Numbered from the stretch's first letter, positions 17,792-27,492 are shown. The stretch: DNA of 64,000 bases from Flavobacterium sp. LHD-80 (GCF_030929605.1 NZ_JAVFVS010000005.1:1-64000); one strand, 5' to 3'. The notes: generated by a model not told the origin, from the letters alone. Numbers and translations: made by a program.

Positions 17792-18370
17792 ATGAACATC
17801 AAAATAAATCTTCGAATAATCCAAGCATTGATGCTTGGATTGTTTTACAGCTGTTCTCCAACTGTAAATGTTACAACTGATTACGACCATGCAGTAAACT
17901 TCAAAGAGTATAAGACTTTTTCTCTTTATGATTTAAAAGCGCAGCAGGGACAGATAAACCAGTTAAATGCAGATCGAATTACAAAAGCGATACGCAGTGA
18001 AATGATAAGCAAAGGTTTCATTGAAACAGCCTCTAATCCAGATCTAAAAGTAAACGCAGTAACAATTTTAAAAAATAAAACCCAGGTTACGGCTAACTCT
18101 GATTTTTATGGCTATGGAGGAATGTACCGCCCTTATGGATACTGGGGCGGCGGTGCAATGATGGGTGGTGCCACTACATCCTTTAATACCTATGATTATG
18201 TTGACGGCTCTCTAATAATTGATATTGTATCTACAAAAACTCAAAAATTATTATGGCAGGGAATCGGAAATTCCCAGATTGACAGCAGACCTGATAACCC
18301 TGAAGAATTTATCGCTGATTCGATCAAAAAAATTCTTGCAGGATTTCCGCCCGGCGGCACTAAAAAATAA
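17792..18370 (+). CDS. DUF4136 lipoprotein
   Basis: A 192-aa lipoprotein with a signal ending in LFYSC (Cys21). It matches DUF4136: VNVTTDYDHAVNFKEYKTFSLYD just after the Cys (in parts, about 24-46), ADRITKAIRSEMISKGF (58-74) and a C-terminal GSLIIDIVSTKTQKLLWQG strand (about 140-158). A Gly/Tyr-rich insert (GYGGMYRPYGYWGGGAMMGG, about 107-126) is usual for the family. The function is unknown; members are anchored to the outer or inner membrane. A hairpin terminator follows 19 nt after the stop. The long gap before it (246 bp) suggests its own promoter. Confidence 0.8.
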   Translation: MNIKINLRIIQALMLGLFYSCSPTVNVTTDYDHAVNFKEYKTFSLYDLKAQQGQINQLNADRITKAIRSEMISKGFIETASNPDLKVNAVTILKNKTQVTANSDFYGYGGMYRPYGYWGGGAMMGGATTSFNTYDYVDGSLIIDIVSTKTQKLLWQGIGNSQIDSRPDNPEEFIADSIKKILAGFPPGGTKK

Positions 18371-18388
18371 TATGTGCATTAATTTAAA

Positions 18389-18426
18389 AAGTATTATGCT
18401 GATTTGGAACCAAAGGCATAATACTT
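18389..18426 (+). terminator. Intrinsic terminator after the DUF4136 gene
   Basis: AAGTATTATGC (18389-18399) pairs perfectly with GCATAATACTT (18416-18426) around a 16-nt loop. The T tail is weak, so it may act mainly as an RNA-stabilising hairpin. Confidence 0.6.
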
Positions 18427-18497
18427 AAAAATACAACCAAAATTTGATAGTCTGTAATTTTATATAAGACGACAAATCCAAAAAAAGATTCAAACCT

Positions 18498-19697
18498 ATG
18501 AAAGACACCATACTTTTACTTTCCTTCTTTATAGCTGCAATAGCTGGTCTGGCACTATCTTTTGTAATTCTGCTTTCGAAAAAAAAATATGAAGCAAGCT
18601 TTTTCTTAGGTCTTTTTCTCTTGAGTCTTTCTTTTGTAAGCATATATAATTTTCATTTAGCCTCTGCTACAATCAAAGAGTTTTCAGATATTTTAATTAT
18701 TGCCAGATCATTTATTTTTCTTGCGGCTCCATGTGCCTTCCTTTACATACGATCTGTATTGTCTGCAAACCTGAAATATAAAAAGTATGACTGGCTGCAT
18801 TTTCTGCCATTTATCCTTTACTTTTCTCTAAGTACAATGATGTGGCTTGATAGTTTCTTCTCTCTTAACATTCTACGGCCTTTGCCTTTTAGCTTTTATA
18901 ACCCGTTATCTTTTCTGAGCTTGACAATGTGGCTTCTTTACGCACTTCTACAGACTGTTATGATTCTAAATTATGACTGGCAAAAATTTACAGAAAAAGA
19001 AATTAACAAAATAAAGGCTTTGACATGGATCAGGGTATATAATCTGATGACGCTCTTTTTATTTTCTACCCTGTTTGTGCTTTATTTTCTAAATACCCAC
19101 GATAATATAAGTTTCTCATCGTACTGCTTAATTTCTTTAGCTTTGCTTTTTACATGCACCTGGCTGTACTTTCAGCCTCAGGTATTCTATGATACAGGCT
19201 TACATCTAAACACTAATGAATTCTATCTGATTGATGATGATCAAAAAGTTTTAGAAACAGAATTCAAAACAAAAAACACACCGTTTATAAGGGAATCAAA
19301 TTTTGAGTCAGAAAAAAAATACCTGTATCTCGCTCGTCTTGAAAATATTTTTAGCAAAAAGAAAAGATTTCTACGAAAAGATCTAACTATTAGGGATGTA
19401 GCATCTGAAATTGGCCTATCAGTAAACCAGCTTTCCAATCTGATCAATTCAGAACTTAATGCCAGCTTTCATGACTATGTAAACCTTAAAAGAATAGAAT
19501 ACTTTAAGGAAAAAATTAATAGTTCCAAATGGGAAGGTTTATCATTAGAAGGTATGGCCTGGGCATCTGGTTTTAAATCCAGGACAACCTGCTTCAGGGC
19601 ATTTATAAAACATACGGGGAAATCTCCTTCAGAATATTTCAAACTAATCAGAGTCAAACCACAAAAAAGAAATCCTAATTACAATTATAGCAAATAA
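18498..19697 (+). CDS. Membrane-bound AraC-family transcriptional regulator (7TM-HTH)
   Basis: A 399-aa regulator with about seven hydrophobic helices in residues 5-240, a short linker and a C-terminal AraC/XylS double HTH (about 285-390). Key HTH segments are RKDLTIRDVASEIGLSVNQLSNLIN and EGMAWASGFKSRTTCFRAF, then KHTGKSPSEYF, the standard AraC signature. Proteins of this form are common in Flavobacteria and are presumed to sense a ligand at or in the membrane. It sits in the middle of the envelope block, 127 bp after the DUF4136 gene and 39 bp before a SphA-like gene, and is the only regulator there. It is the natural candidate to control the block; this is inference from position. Confidence 0.88.
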   Translation: MKDTILLLSFFIAAIAGLALSFVILLSKKKYEASFFLGLFLLSLSFVSIYNFHLASATIKEFSDILIIARSFIFLAAPCAFLYIRSVLSANLKYKKYDWLHFLPFILYFSLSTMMWLDSFFSLNILRPLPFSFYNPLSFLSLTMWLLYALLQTVMILNYDWQKFTEKEINKIKALTWIRVYNLMTLFLFSTLFVLYFLNTHDNISFSSYCLISLALLFTCTWLYFQPQVFYDTGLHLNTNEFYLIDDDQKVLETEFKTKNTPFIRESNFESEKKYLYLARLENIFSKKKRFLRKDLTIRDVASEIGLSVNQLSNLINSELNASFHDYVNLKRIEYFKEKINSSKWEGLSLEGMAWASGFKSRTTCFRAFIKHTGKSPSEYFKLIRVKPQKRNPNYNYSK

Positions 19698-19736
19698 AGG
19701 AAATTTAAAATTTTGAACTTCTTAATTTTTAAAACT

Positions 19737-20711
19737 ATGATTATGCAAACAAAGTCTAAATGCCATATACGAACCATAAAATTAATCACTTTACTGCTGA
19801 TGCTATCAGGTTTTTTAAGCCGGGCACAGCTCAAAGGAGGGCATATATTGGGGGCAATGGGACTGCAGTCCGGGACCCAGACACCTGAAAATACTTTAAG
19901 CGTATATATTCCCGGATATTTTTACACGGCATCCTCTCTTCGCAATGCCTCGGGCGAAAAGACAGCTGTCAATCCTGATTTAACTATGAGCATTACAGGC
20001 GCAGGCGCATCATATGTCAGCAGTTTTAAGATTCTCGGAGCCAATTACGGCGCCACTGTCCTTCTGGCTTTTGCTGGAAATACAATTCAGGGAAATAATG
20101 TTGACTCCAGAAATTCCCTGGCTTTCACCGATACATATATTCAACCCCTGCAGCTTGGGTGGCATACTAAAAGAGCCGATTTTGTTTTTAGCTACCAAAT
20201 GTATCTGCCAACAGGAAAATTTACTGCAGGAGCATCAGACAACAGTGGACTGGGCATGTTTATGAATGAATTTTCAGCGGGGACAACCTTCTTTTTTAAC
20301 GAAAAAAAAACATTTCATTTTTCAGCTTTGGCGTCATATGAAATAAATGGGAAGAAGAAAGATACGGATATCAAAACCGGAGATATTTTAAGTATTGAAG
20401 GAGGACTGGGCAAAACATTCTATTTTATGAATTCTGAAAAATCAGCTCCAAAAGGGCTGCTGAATGCGGGATTAATTTATTATCTGCAATATAAGGTCAC
20501 AAGTGATGAAATTCCTCTGCCTTTAATTGGCGTTGTAGAGGGTAAAAATGACAGCATCGGCGGAATTGGAGCCGAGGTAAACTACTTTCATATAGGATGC
20601 AGCACCTCGGCCGGGCTTCGCTGGATTACGGAAGCAGATGCTATAAACAGATTTCAGGGAAACACTTTTTTTCTTACTCTTGCCCACGTTTTTAAATTTG
20701 AAAAAAAATAA
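19737..20711 (+). CDS. SphA-like outer-membrane transporter protein
   Basis: An exported beta-barrel protein of about 324 aa. Possible starts are 19713, 19737 and 19743; 19737 or 19743 gives a compact signal peptide ending near SRAQ. The mature chain opens with LKGGHILGAMGLQSGTQTPEN, and has strand-rich segments LTMSITGAGASYVS, FVFSYQMYLPTGKF and a terminal strand FFLTLAHVFKF ending in an aromatic, the usual barrel-closing signal. It belongs with the 'SphA family / phenol meta-pathway OMP' proteins (PF13557-like), thought to admit hydrophobic compounds. It is the second protein of this general type in the block, and is followed 69 bp later by two BamA/TamA-type barrels. Confidence 0.75.
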   Translation: MIMQTKSKCHIRTIKLITLLLMLSGFLSRAQLKGGHILGAMGLQSGTQTPENTLSVYIPGYFYTASSLRNASGEKTAVNPDLTMSITGAGASYVSSFKILGANYGATVLLAFAGNTIQGNNVDSRNSLAFTDTYIQPLQLGWHTKRADFVFSYQMYLPTGKFTAGASDNSGLGMFMNEFSAGTTFFFNEKKTFHFSALASYEINGKKKDTDIKTGDILSIEGGLGKTFYFMNSEKSAPKGLLNAGLIYYLQYKVTSDEIPLPLIGVVEGKNDSIGGIGAEVNYFHIGCSTSAGLRWITEADAINRFQGNTFFLTLAHVFKFEKK

Positions 20712-20780
20712 AGAAAAGATCACCCTGAAGTAGTTTTATTGGGAATAATGCTATTGGAAATAAATCTTAAATTATAAAAA

Positions 20781-21965
20781 ATGGAAAATTATTGTTCACA
20801 TTATAATGATTCTGGCAGAAAATTTATTACTAAATTATTTTTAATCTGCGCATTGTTTTTATTTTCGATTCATACTGTAAGAAGTCAAAAACATCATACT
20901 GTTTTTAAAGATTCCCTTGACGGCGCCTTTGATGTTAGTGATTTTTTAATATACGCTCATGGTTTTATAGTGATCCCTACCCTTATTACCGAACCTGCTT
21001 TAGGCGGTATTGGCGGAGCCATTGTACCTGTTTTTCTTAAAAAACACGACCCAATTATTGACCAAAACGGAAAAAAAAGGTTTATCGATCCTGATATTAC
21101 TGGAGCAGCGGCTCTATATACTGGAAATAAAAGCTGGGCCGCAGGAGCATTTCGCGCCGGAAGTTTTATAAAATCTAAAATAATGTATCGTGTTGGAGCT
21201 GGTTATGGTGATGTCAATATGTCTTTTTATGAAAATTTACCTACTGGTGAGGATGCAAAAATTGATCTTAATTTTCAATCATTTGTGTTCTACTCCCGAG
21301 TCATGAAGCAGTTTCGAAATGCAAAATGGAGTGCTGGGGTTCAGTATTTATTATTAGATTCTAAAATTAATTTTCCGGATTTAAACAATCTCCCTGCCTT
21401 TGCAAAGCTTAAAGATATAAAAAGTGTCGTGAGCCAGTTAGGAGGTGCAATTCAGTTTGACGGGCGTGACAATATATTTACACCAAATAAAGGAGTAAGA
21501 CTGCAGGCTGATTTTTTCTGGTCTGATAATTTACTGGGAAGTGATTACGAGGCATGGAGGGTAAATTTATCAGCAATTGGTTATCAGCCCTTAACTAAAA
21601 AATTAATTGGGGGGCTCAGACTCGAGGGAGAGCAGGCATTTGGAAGTCCCCCTTTTTACCTTCGACCAGGAATAAATTTAAGAGGAGTTCCCGCGGCCAG
21701 ATATCAGGGAAAAACCAGCATTATTGCTGAAGGGGAATTAAGATGGGATTTATACCGACGCTGGAGTCTTATGGGATACGGCGGTGTTGCAAGCGCATTT
21801 GATGATTGGGACAAAGCATTTGCCAAACCTGTTGTTTACAGCTATGGTACCGGATTCAGATACCTTATAGCCCGAAAATTTAAACTCCGAATGGGTGTTG
21901 ATGTAGCAAAAGGTCCTGAAGACTGGGCATACTATGTCGTTTTTGGCAGTAATTGGCTTCGATAA
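20781..21965 (+). CDS. BamA/TamA-family outer-membrane protein
   Basis: A 394-aa exported protein whose C-terminal two-thirds match the Omp85 surface-antigen barrel. The signal ends near VRSQ (residue 36). It opens with a glycine-rich AALGGIGGAIVPVF-type segment and has GGAIQFDGRDNIFTPNKGVRLQ (in parts, about 218-240), the family 'D.RD....P.KG' signature, then GVPAARYQGKTSIIAEGELRWDL and ends YYVVFGSNWLR. No POTRA domains precede the barrel, so it is one of the short stand-alone barrels rather than BamA. Such proteins may transport or insert substrates at the outer membrane. It is followed 43 bp later by a paralogue. Confidence 0.8.
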   Translation: MENYCSHYNDSGRKFITKLFLICALFLFSIHTVRSQKHHTVFKDSLDGAFDVSDFLIYAHGFIVIPTLITEPALGGIGGAIVPVFLKKHDPIIDQNGKKRFIDPDITGAAALYTGNKSWAAGAFRAGSFIKSKIMYRVGAGYGDVNMSFYENLPTGEDAKIDLNFQSFVFYSRVMKQFRNAKWSAGVQYLLLDSKINFPDLNNLPAFAKLKDIKSVVSQLGGAIQFDGRDNIFTPNKGVRLQADFFWSDNLLGSDYEAWRVNLSAIGYQPLTKKLIGGLRLEGEQAFGSPPFYLRPGINLRGVPAARYQGKTSIIAEGELRWDLYRRWSLMGYGGVASAFDDWDKAFAKPVVYSYGTGFRYLIARKFKLRMGVDVAKGPEDWAYYVVFGSNWLR

Positions 21966-22008
21966 TTTTATTTCCCCTGAAATAAATTAACTCGTAAAAA
22001 ATCTAATT

Positions 22009-23082
22009 ATGCAAAAATTCCTTCTTTTATTCTTATCTTTTTTATGTTACTCAGTACTATGGAGCCAGAAAAAAACAGCGGACACTACAGCGCTACAAAG
22101 TCCTCATACCAAAAGCATAGATTTCAATATAATGCCTTATTTAAATTATAACAGGACTCTTGATTTTATGTTTGGAGCTATTCCAATGATGATGTACAAA
22201 ATCGACAAAACAGATACAATATCTCCAAAATCTTTATCCGGATTAACGGCCGTATATACTACCAATAAATCGTATTTTATAGCACTGTTTAACAAATTTT
22301 ATTTTAAAGAAGATCAATGGCGGCTGCAATTATTTTTTGCAGCCGGTAATCAAAATGAACAATTTTACGAGGACGATATCGATATACCAGCTTTTTACAA
22401 TTATCAAAGTAAGAGAATCATGGCAGGGGGAACCCTTCAATACAAAATAGTCAAAGCCTTTTATGGCGGTATTGGCTATTCATATGCCCATTATGACACT
22501 GCATATCAAGACAATGTAGAACCATCTTCAATCACACATACAAATGGTTTACAGATAATTGCTATGTACGATACAAGAGATGCAATTTATTATCCTACAA
22601 AAGGCACTAAAACTAAATTAAGATGGATAAGTTATCCAACATGGATTGGAAATGAGGTTAGTGCAAACAAAATTCTTACAGAGTATAATAAATATTTTCC
22701 AATGCGAAAAGCTGCTGATGTGCTGGTTGCTCGTTTTTCTGGTAAATTTGGATTAGGGAATATCTCTTTTGACCAGCAGATAACTATTGGCAATGAAGAT
22801 ATAAGAGGGTATTCCCAAGGAAAATACCGGGGTGACGGACTTATTGACATACAGGGTGAATACAGGTACAATTTTGGCAAAAAAATGGGGCTTGTTGGAT
22901 TTGCCGGTGTTGCCACGATTTACGGATCTGATACTGAAAGTTTCAATTGGGGGCTCTACCCAGGAGCAGGCATTGGTTATCGATACCGGGCTTTTAAACA
23001 TGAAAAATTTAATGTAGGGCTCGATGCAGCGGTAGGAAAAGGTGATTGGGGGCTATATTTTAGAATTGGAGAAGCTTTTTAG
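22009..23082 (+). CDS. BamA/TamA-family outer-membrane protein, second copy
   Basis: A 357-aa exported barrel protein, signal ending near LWSQ (residue 20). It shares the layout of the preceding gene: GLTAVYTTNKSYF matches its AALYTGNKSWAA segment, IAMYDTRDAIYYPTKGTKTKLR carries the Omp85 'D.RD..YP.KG' signature (in parts, about 185-207), and NEDIRGYSQGKYRGDGLIDIQGEYRY the later conserved strand pair. It ends GLYFRIGEAF with a terminal Phe. No POTRA domain is present. The two tandem genes probably arose by duplication and could form a pair or act on related substrates. It is the last gene of the block; 570 bp of non-coding DNA follow. Confidence 0.78.
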   Translation: MQKFLLLFLSFLCYSVLWSQKKTADTTALQSPHTKSIDFNIMPYLNYNRTLDFMFGAIPMMMYKIDKTDTISPKSLSGLTAVYTTNKSYFIALFNKFYFKEDQWRLQLFFAAGNQNEQFYEDDIDIPAFYNYQSKRIMAGGTLQYKIVKAFYGGIGYSYAHYDTAYQDNVEPSSITHTNGLQIIAMYDTRDAIYYPTKGTKTKLRWISYPTWIGNEVSANKILTEYNKYFPMRKAADVLVARFSGKFGLGNISFDQQITIGNEDIRGYSQGKYRGDGLIDIQGEYRYNFGKKMGLVGFAGVATIYGSDTESFNWGLYPGAGIGYRYRAFKHEKFNVGLDAAVGKGDWGLYFRIGEAF

Positions 23083-23652
23083 TGATTTTACAACGATGAC
23101 CTGAGGCATTACTATTTTCCAAGTCCTCAAATTTTCCTGTGGCAACAAAATATATGTAGGTCTTTTAAAATCAAATATAAAAGAGAATTTATTTGATAAT
23201 ATAGATTATCTACAGCCTATTTTAAAATGCAAAAAACTAAATAAACCGAATTTAGGTCTGCGCAATGATGCATTGAATTGTTGAGTAAAAAAAAACAGTG
23301 GTCACATTTTGGGAATTTACGAGATTATATCATTACGATTAATAAATTTTTCAGGTTATTAAAGCCCATTCAAAGTAATGCTTATCTTACCATCTTATGA
23401 TTTGATTGGACTTCTGATTGAATCAGAAAAATTATAAGCATATAGGCACTAAGTATGCCTCTTTATTTAAAAGACAACGCTGGAGCATCATTTTCGAAGG
23501 TTATAAAATTAAATTCAAAAATCTATAATTTCCTCTCTTAGATATCCTGCTAGTAAAAACATTTATTGCTTTAAGCACTCAAAAAAAGCTTTATTTGAGA
23601 TCATTGAAGACATTTTTATCCTTCAAATATGCAAATAAGCTGAATTATTAAT
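23083..23652. other. Intergenic stretch, no gene seen
   Basis: About 570 bp between convergent genes. No reading frame, RNA gene or clear terminator was identified. Confidence 0.6.
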
Positions 23653-24006
23653 TTATTGAGTATGTTTTAAAAAATCTCCGTCAATAATAAGAAGTTTTAC
23701 ATGGTTTTCCGCACCTGTAATGGAACGATGTGAGCTAAGTTCATCTGACACGACATATGTTTCTCCTTTGATTAATTTAATTTTTTCACCAGTACTCAAT
23801 TCGCTGACAAATTCACCTTCTAAACAATGAACAATATGGCCTTTTTGACACCAATGATCTGCTAAATATCCCTTTGAGTATTCTACCAATCGTATTCTCA
23901 ATCCTGAAAATTGAATTGTCTGCCAATATGCTGTCCCTGTTTCTCCCTTGTATTGATCCTTTTTAACTAAAGACCAATCTATTGCCTGAAATGGTATATT
24001 GCTCAT
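23653..24006 (-). CDS. DHCW-motif cupin-fold protein
   Basis: A 117-aa single-domain cupin. The family-defining segment ADHWCQKGHIVHCLEGEF lies at about 68-85: Asp-His-Trp-Cys, then a Lys-Gly-His pair, then the Glu strand. A second conserved part is GETYVVSDELSSHRS (about 80-97 of the sheet). Proteins of this small family are cytoplasmic and uncharacterised; the His/Cys/Glu arrangement suggests a metal site. It stands apart from its neighbours, with 213 bp to the gene upstream on the same strand. No partner is evident. Confidence 0.8.
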   Translation of the reverse strand: MSNIPFQAIDWSLVKKDQYKGETGTAYWQTIQFSGLRIRLVEYSKGYLADHWCQKGHIVHCLEGEFVSELSTGEKIKLIKGETYVVSDELSSHRSITGAENHVKLLIIDGDFLKHTQ

Positions 24007-24219
24007 TCTTGATTATTTGTTAACTTTTATTAATGCCTTTCAAATTTGTAGTTAAAGCTAAAGATCTGCAGCTATTTAAAAAACTGAATTATAAAATAAT
24101 AGTAATACTTCATCCATAAATTAATTTTTAAACCACTGCATAAAATTTGGTTTAAAACAGCAGCTTAAAACTTTGTCTTAATAAGATCTTAGAGATAATT
24201 CCTTTAATAATTTTTCAGC

Positions 24220-24849
24220 TTAAAGTGTAAATATTCTTTCAAACTTTATTACAGAAATTCCGGTGGGCAGGACCTTAGGGGCCTTAATGAGCTTCTCCGC
24301 AAGAAGAGATGCTGGTAAGGGCCTAAACTCCTTAAGCATTCCAACAGCATTAAAGACTCGCACAGTATTAATCATAATCTTTTCGCTCATTCCTCCAGTT
24401 TCATCTCTTACCAACAATCCTGGTTTGAAAATGATGCACTGCTCGAAATAAAACTCCGAAATCATTTCTTCTAAGATTCCTTTCATCCTTAAATAGAGTA
24501 TCCAGCTGTCAGAAGATGCATTAAGAGAGGATTCTAAGATGAAAGAGCTTACCCCATTTTTCCAAGCCAGCATAATGAAGCCCGTTAAGTCTATAAGGTC
24601 TGATTTCCAAGGGTTCTCTCTTTTTTTTAAAGCCGTTTCAAAACAGAAAAAAAGTATATCTCCTACAACGTATTTCTTATACGAATTAATTTCGGAGAAG
24701 TCGACAATATATTCCTTGAATTTAGCATGCTTCTTCCCTGTCGGTTTATTTACAAAAGCAACAACAGAAGTATAATCAACATCTAGTAAAAGCTTATCAA
24801 CTAGTAACCTACCAGTTAAGCCAGCAGCTCCAATGACCAATGCCTTCAT
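24220..24849 (-). CDS. NAD(P)-binding short-chain-like protein (HTATIP2/epimerase-type)
   Basis: A 209-aa Rossmann-fold protein. The dinucleotide-binding loop GAAGLTGRL lies at 7-15 after the first strand MKALVI. Later come FILESSLNASSDS (about 103-115) and YLRMKGILEEM (about 119-129), giving a Ser/Tyr-x3-Lys-like pattern at the position of the extended SDR active site. Relatives (HTATIP2-like or NAD(P)H-binding proteins) often have GTT after strand 4, where this protein has FCFETALKK, so it is divergent and its activity uncertain. It lies alone on the minus strand downstream of a divergent DUF1508 gene. Confidence 0.7.
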   Translation of the reverse strand: MKALVIGAAGLTGRLLVDKLLLDVDYTSVVAFVNKPTGKKHAKFKEYIVDFSEINSYKKYVVGDILFFCFETALKKRENPWKSDLIDLTGFIMLAWKNGVSSFILESSLNASSDSWILYLRMKGILEEMISEFYFEQCIIFKPGLLVRDETGGMSEKIMINTVRVFNAVGMLKEFRPLPASLLAEKLIKAPKVLPTGISVIKFERIFTL

Positions 24850-25007
24850 AATATATTTTTATAAAATAATAAGTTTATAACACCTTTATTCAACATTTTA
24901 GAGAGTTAAAATAAATCCATTTTACCTCTCTACTATTTTATTTCTTTCCTTTTTATTGTAAGAATATTTGTGTATTTTTATAAATCATTTTTAATTTCAT
25001 TACAGAT

Positions 25008-25322
25008 ATGGAAAGTTTTATTATTAACAAAACATCTAGTGGAGAATTTCAGTTCATTTTAAAAAATGAAAAAAATCACATATTAATGACCAGTGGAAGC
25101 TATTTAACAGAATTAAATTGCAAAAAAGGAATTGAACGATTCAAAATTTATGCTCAGCACCATAATAAATTTTATAAAAGGACTAGCTCTAATTGGCAGT
25201 TCTATTTTTATCTCAAGGCTGCCAATGGACATATCATAAGTATCAGTAAACCTCACGATAGCGTTTTGTCAAGAGATGAGGCCATTGATTGGGTAAAAAA
25301 ATTCTGCTCAAAGCAGTCCTAA
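25008..25322 (+). CDS. DUF1508 (YegP-like) protein
   Basis: A 104-aa protein with two tandem DUF1508 repeats of about 48 residues. The first is FQFILKNEKNHILMTSGSYLT followed by CKKGIERFK; the second is FYFYLKAANGHIISISKPHDS followed by RDEAIDWVKKF. YegP-type proteins are small, cytoplasmic and of unknown function, sometimes linked to stress. The second repeat departs at 'SEMY', usually 'GESQMY', which here reads SKPHDS. A good ATG lies 158 bp from the divergent NAD(P)-binding gene. Confidence 0.85.
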   Translation: MESFIINKTSSGEFQFILKNEKNHILMTSGSYLTELNCKKGIERFKIYAQHHNKFYKRTSSNWQFYFYLKAANGHIISISKPHDSVLSRDEAIDWVKKFCSKQS

Positions 25323-26135
25323 GAAATATAACTTTTAAAGCAATCTAAATTTTTATGGCAGCGATGCTGTTAGATAAAAATTCCTATAAAAAAATGAACG
25401 ATTTTCCTCTTATTTCTTAGCAAAACAATAACAATTTCATATAAGAAATCTATATCCCGTAAAAATCACAGATAAACACAGATCTTTCTTAAATATCTTA
25501 AAATCTCACTTCATATTAATCTTTTATTTAAAGTGAAGATAATCAAAAACACTAAAATAAACTAAGAAAATTTTTACTTTATTTTAAGATAAAAAGTCAC
25601 TAAGTTACTGAGCATAAATAAATACATTTTTTCAAAACTAATAAGGCTTATTACAGATACAGAAAAAATAATGAAATAAATGACAAGCATAAAACTTAAA
25701 AAACAAACTTTTTCAATGTTGTGCAATTGATTCTTTTTATTCATTTAAAACAAACAAAGTAAAATACTTATACAGTTGAAAATGATATAACAAAATGCAA
25801 AAATACATACCATAACTGTATTGCAATTCAACAACAATGCTTTTTTAAACTAAATGACATAGGATGGATTTTTTTCTCAAAACCTTCTAATTAATAGTTA
25901 TTACTGATAAATCAAGCTTAAATAGTAGTTAATTATCACTGACGCCAAATCTAAAAATATAAAAAACGCAAAAAAATCCTATTTCTTTTTTTTATCCATT
26001 TATGAATTATAAATATTGGGGTTATTATCATTTATAGAAATTATGATTAGGCAGATCAAGTTATTCCGATTACAGTATTTCCAATAATTTTAGAATATGG
26101 TTAAAGATGGAAAATAAAAACAGCCAAAATAAAAT
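25323..26135. other. Long intergenic stretch, no gene seen
   Basis: About 810 bp of very AT-rich DNA between convergent genes. A segment near 25460-25490 (ATCACAGATAAACACAGAT) resembles the degenerate 'ACAGATTAAACAGATT' type repeats seen at 58 kb. No gene or RNA was recognised. Confidence 0.5.
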
Positions 26136-27491
26136 CTAAATTTCTATTTCATTCCCCATTAATGGAACATTACTTTTAAAATGATATTGATTCTGAATTT
26201 TAATTCGTAGTTCATCAGCCGGCAGGTTTTCACCATGAACTAAAAAAATGCATTTAGGAGTATTTTTTAAGGCAGAGAGCCAGTTTAAAAGATCTTTTTG
26301 GTCTCCATGTGCGGATAGCCCTTCAATTTGAAATATCTTAGCTCTTACATTGTAGTAATTCCCATATATTTTAATTTCGTCAGCGCCTTCAAGGAGCCTT
26401 CTTCCACGGGTACCCTCTGCTTGATAGCCTACAAAGATCACAGTAGTTTCATCAAATCCTATATAATGTTCAAAATACGATAATACGCGTCCTCCGGTCA
26501 CCATTCCACTTGCGGCAATGATAACCTTAGGCTGAGGATTTGCAATAATACGCATGGTTTCTTCAAACTCAGAGACAATGGTGAACATTTTGGACATTTC
26601 ACGACAATTATTATCTGAAAGTTTATGCCATTGCAGGTTTTCTAAAAATACACGCAGTGCATTAGCACCCATTGGAGTATCCAAAATATAGGGGATATTA
26701 GGAATCCTGCCTTCAGTTTTGAGCTGCCATAATAGGAACATTACAGATTGTGCCCTCTCGACGGCAAAACCAGGAATGATTACAGTTCCGTTCTCTTCTA
26801 TGGCATTATTGATTAATGTTTCCAGTACTTTTTTTACATCCAAATCAGGATGCAGCTTATTTCCATAAGTACTTTCTAAAAAAACATAATCAGCCAGTAT
26901 CGGCTTTGTTGGGGGAAACATTAGCACATCATCATCACGTCCTATATCTCCTGAAAATACTAAAGTTTTGCCTTCGAGAATTAATGTGATGCTGCAGGCG
27001 CCAATGATATGCCCGGCATTTTCAAAAAAAGCAGTAATATCATCTGCAACTATTACTGGTGTATTTGGCTGTACGACCTTAAAAAAAGAAGTAACAGTTT
27101 GGGCTTCTTGAATTGTGTAGAGAGGTTCGGCCCTTTTATGCTTAGAATACTGCTCTTTGTTGGCTCTATTGGCTTCTTCTTCCTGAATTTTGGCACTATC
27201 CAAAAGAACAAGCTTTGCTATTGATCTGGTTGGGCTGGTACAATATATTTTGCCTGTAAATCCTTGGGCCATAAGCCGAGGAAGCCACCCGCAATGATCA
27301 AGATGACCGTGCGTAAGCAGTACACAATCTATCGTAGAGGGCAAAATGGGCAATGGATTCCAATTGAGCTCTCTGAGTGATTTTAGACCTTGAAAAAGAC
27401 CACAATCAATCAATATTCTTTTTCCATTAGTTTCTATCAGAGTTTTTGAACCTGTAACAGTACCCGCACCTCCTAAAAATTTTATTTTCAT
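26136..27491 (-). CDS. MBL-fold beta-CASP metallo-hydrolase (RNase-like)
   Basis: A 451-aa protein from the ATG at 27491 (MKIKFLGGAG); the longer open frame upstream adds an implausible basic leader. It has the metallo-beta-lactamase core with HGHLDH at 61-66, a second His region AGHIIGACS, FSGDIGRDDDVL and the beta-CASP insert, then the RNA-specificity (RMMBL) domain ending SAHGDQKDLLNW and LVHGE. Proteins of this family are exo/endoribonucleases related to CPSF-73/RNase J. It would process RNA in the cytoplasm. The upstream gene (same strand, 1-2 nt away) is the broken ATP-cone/endonuclease-like gene, so the two were once one operon. Confidence 0.88.
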   Translation of the reverse strand: MKIKFLGGAGTVTGSKTLIETNGKRILIDCGLFQGLKSLRELNWNPLPILPSTIDCVLLTHGHLDHCGWLPRLMAQGFTGKIYCTSPTRSIAKLVLLDSAKIQEEEANRANKEQYSKHKRAEPLYTIQEAQTVTSFFKVVQPNTPVIVADDITAFFENAGHIIGACSITLILEGKTLVFSGDIGRDDDVLMFPPTKPILADYVFLESTYGNKLHPDLDVKKVLETLINNAIEENGTVIIPGFAVERAQSVMFLLWQLKTEGRIPNIPYILDTPMGANALRVFLENLQWHKLSDNNCREMSKMFTIVSEFEETMRIIANPQPKVIIAASGMVTGGRVLSYFEHYIGFDETTVIFVGYQAEGTRGRRLLEGADEIKIYGNYYNVRAKIFQIEGLSAHGDQKDLLNWLSALKNTPKCIFLVHGENLPADELRIKIQNQYHFKSNVPLMGNEIEI

Positions 27492-27492
27492 T

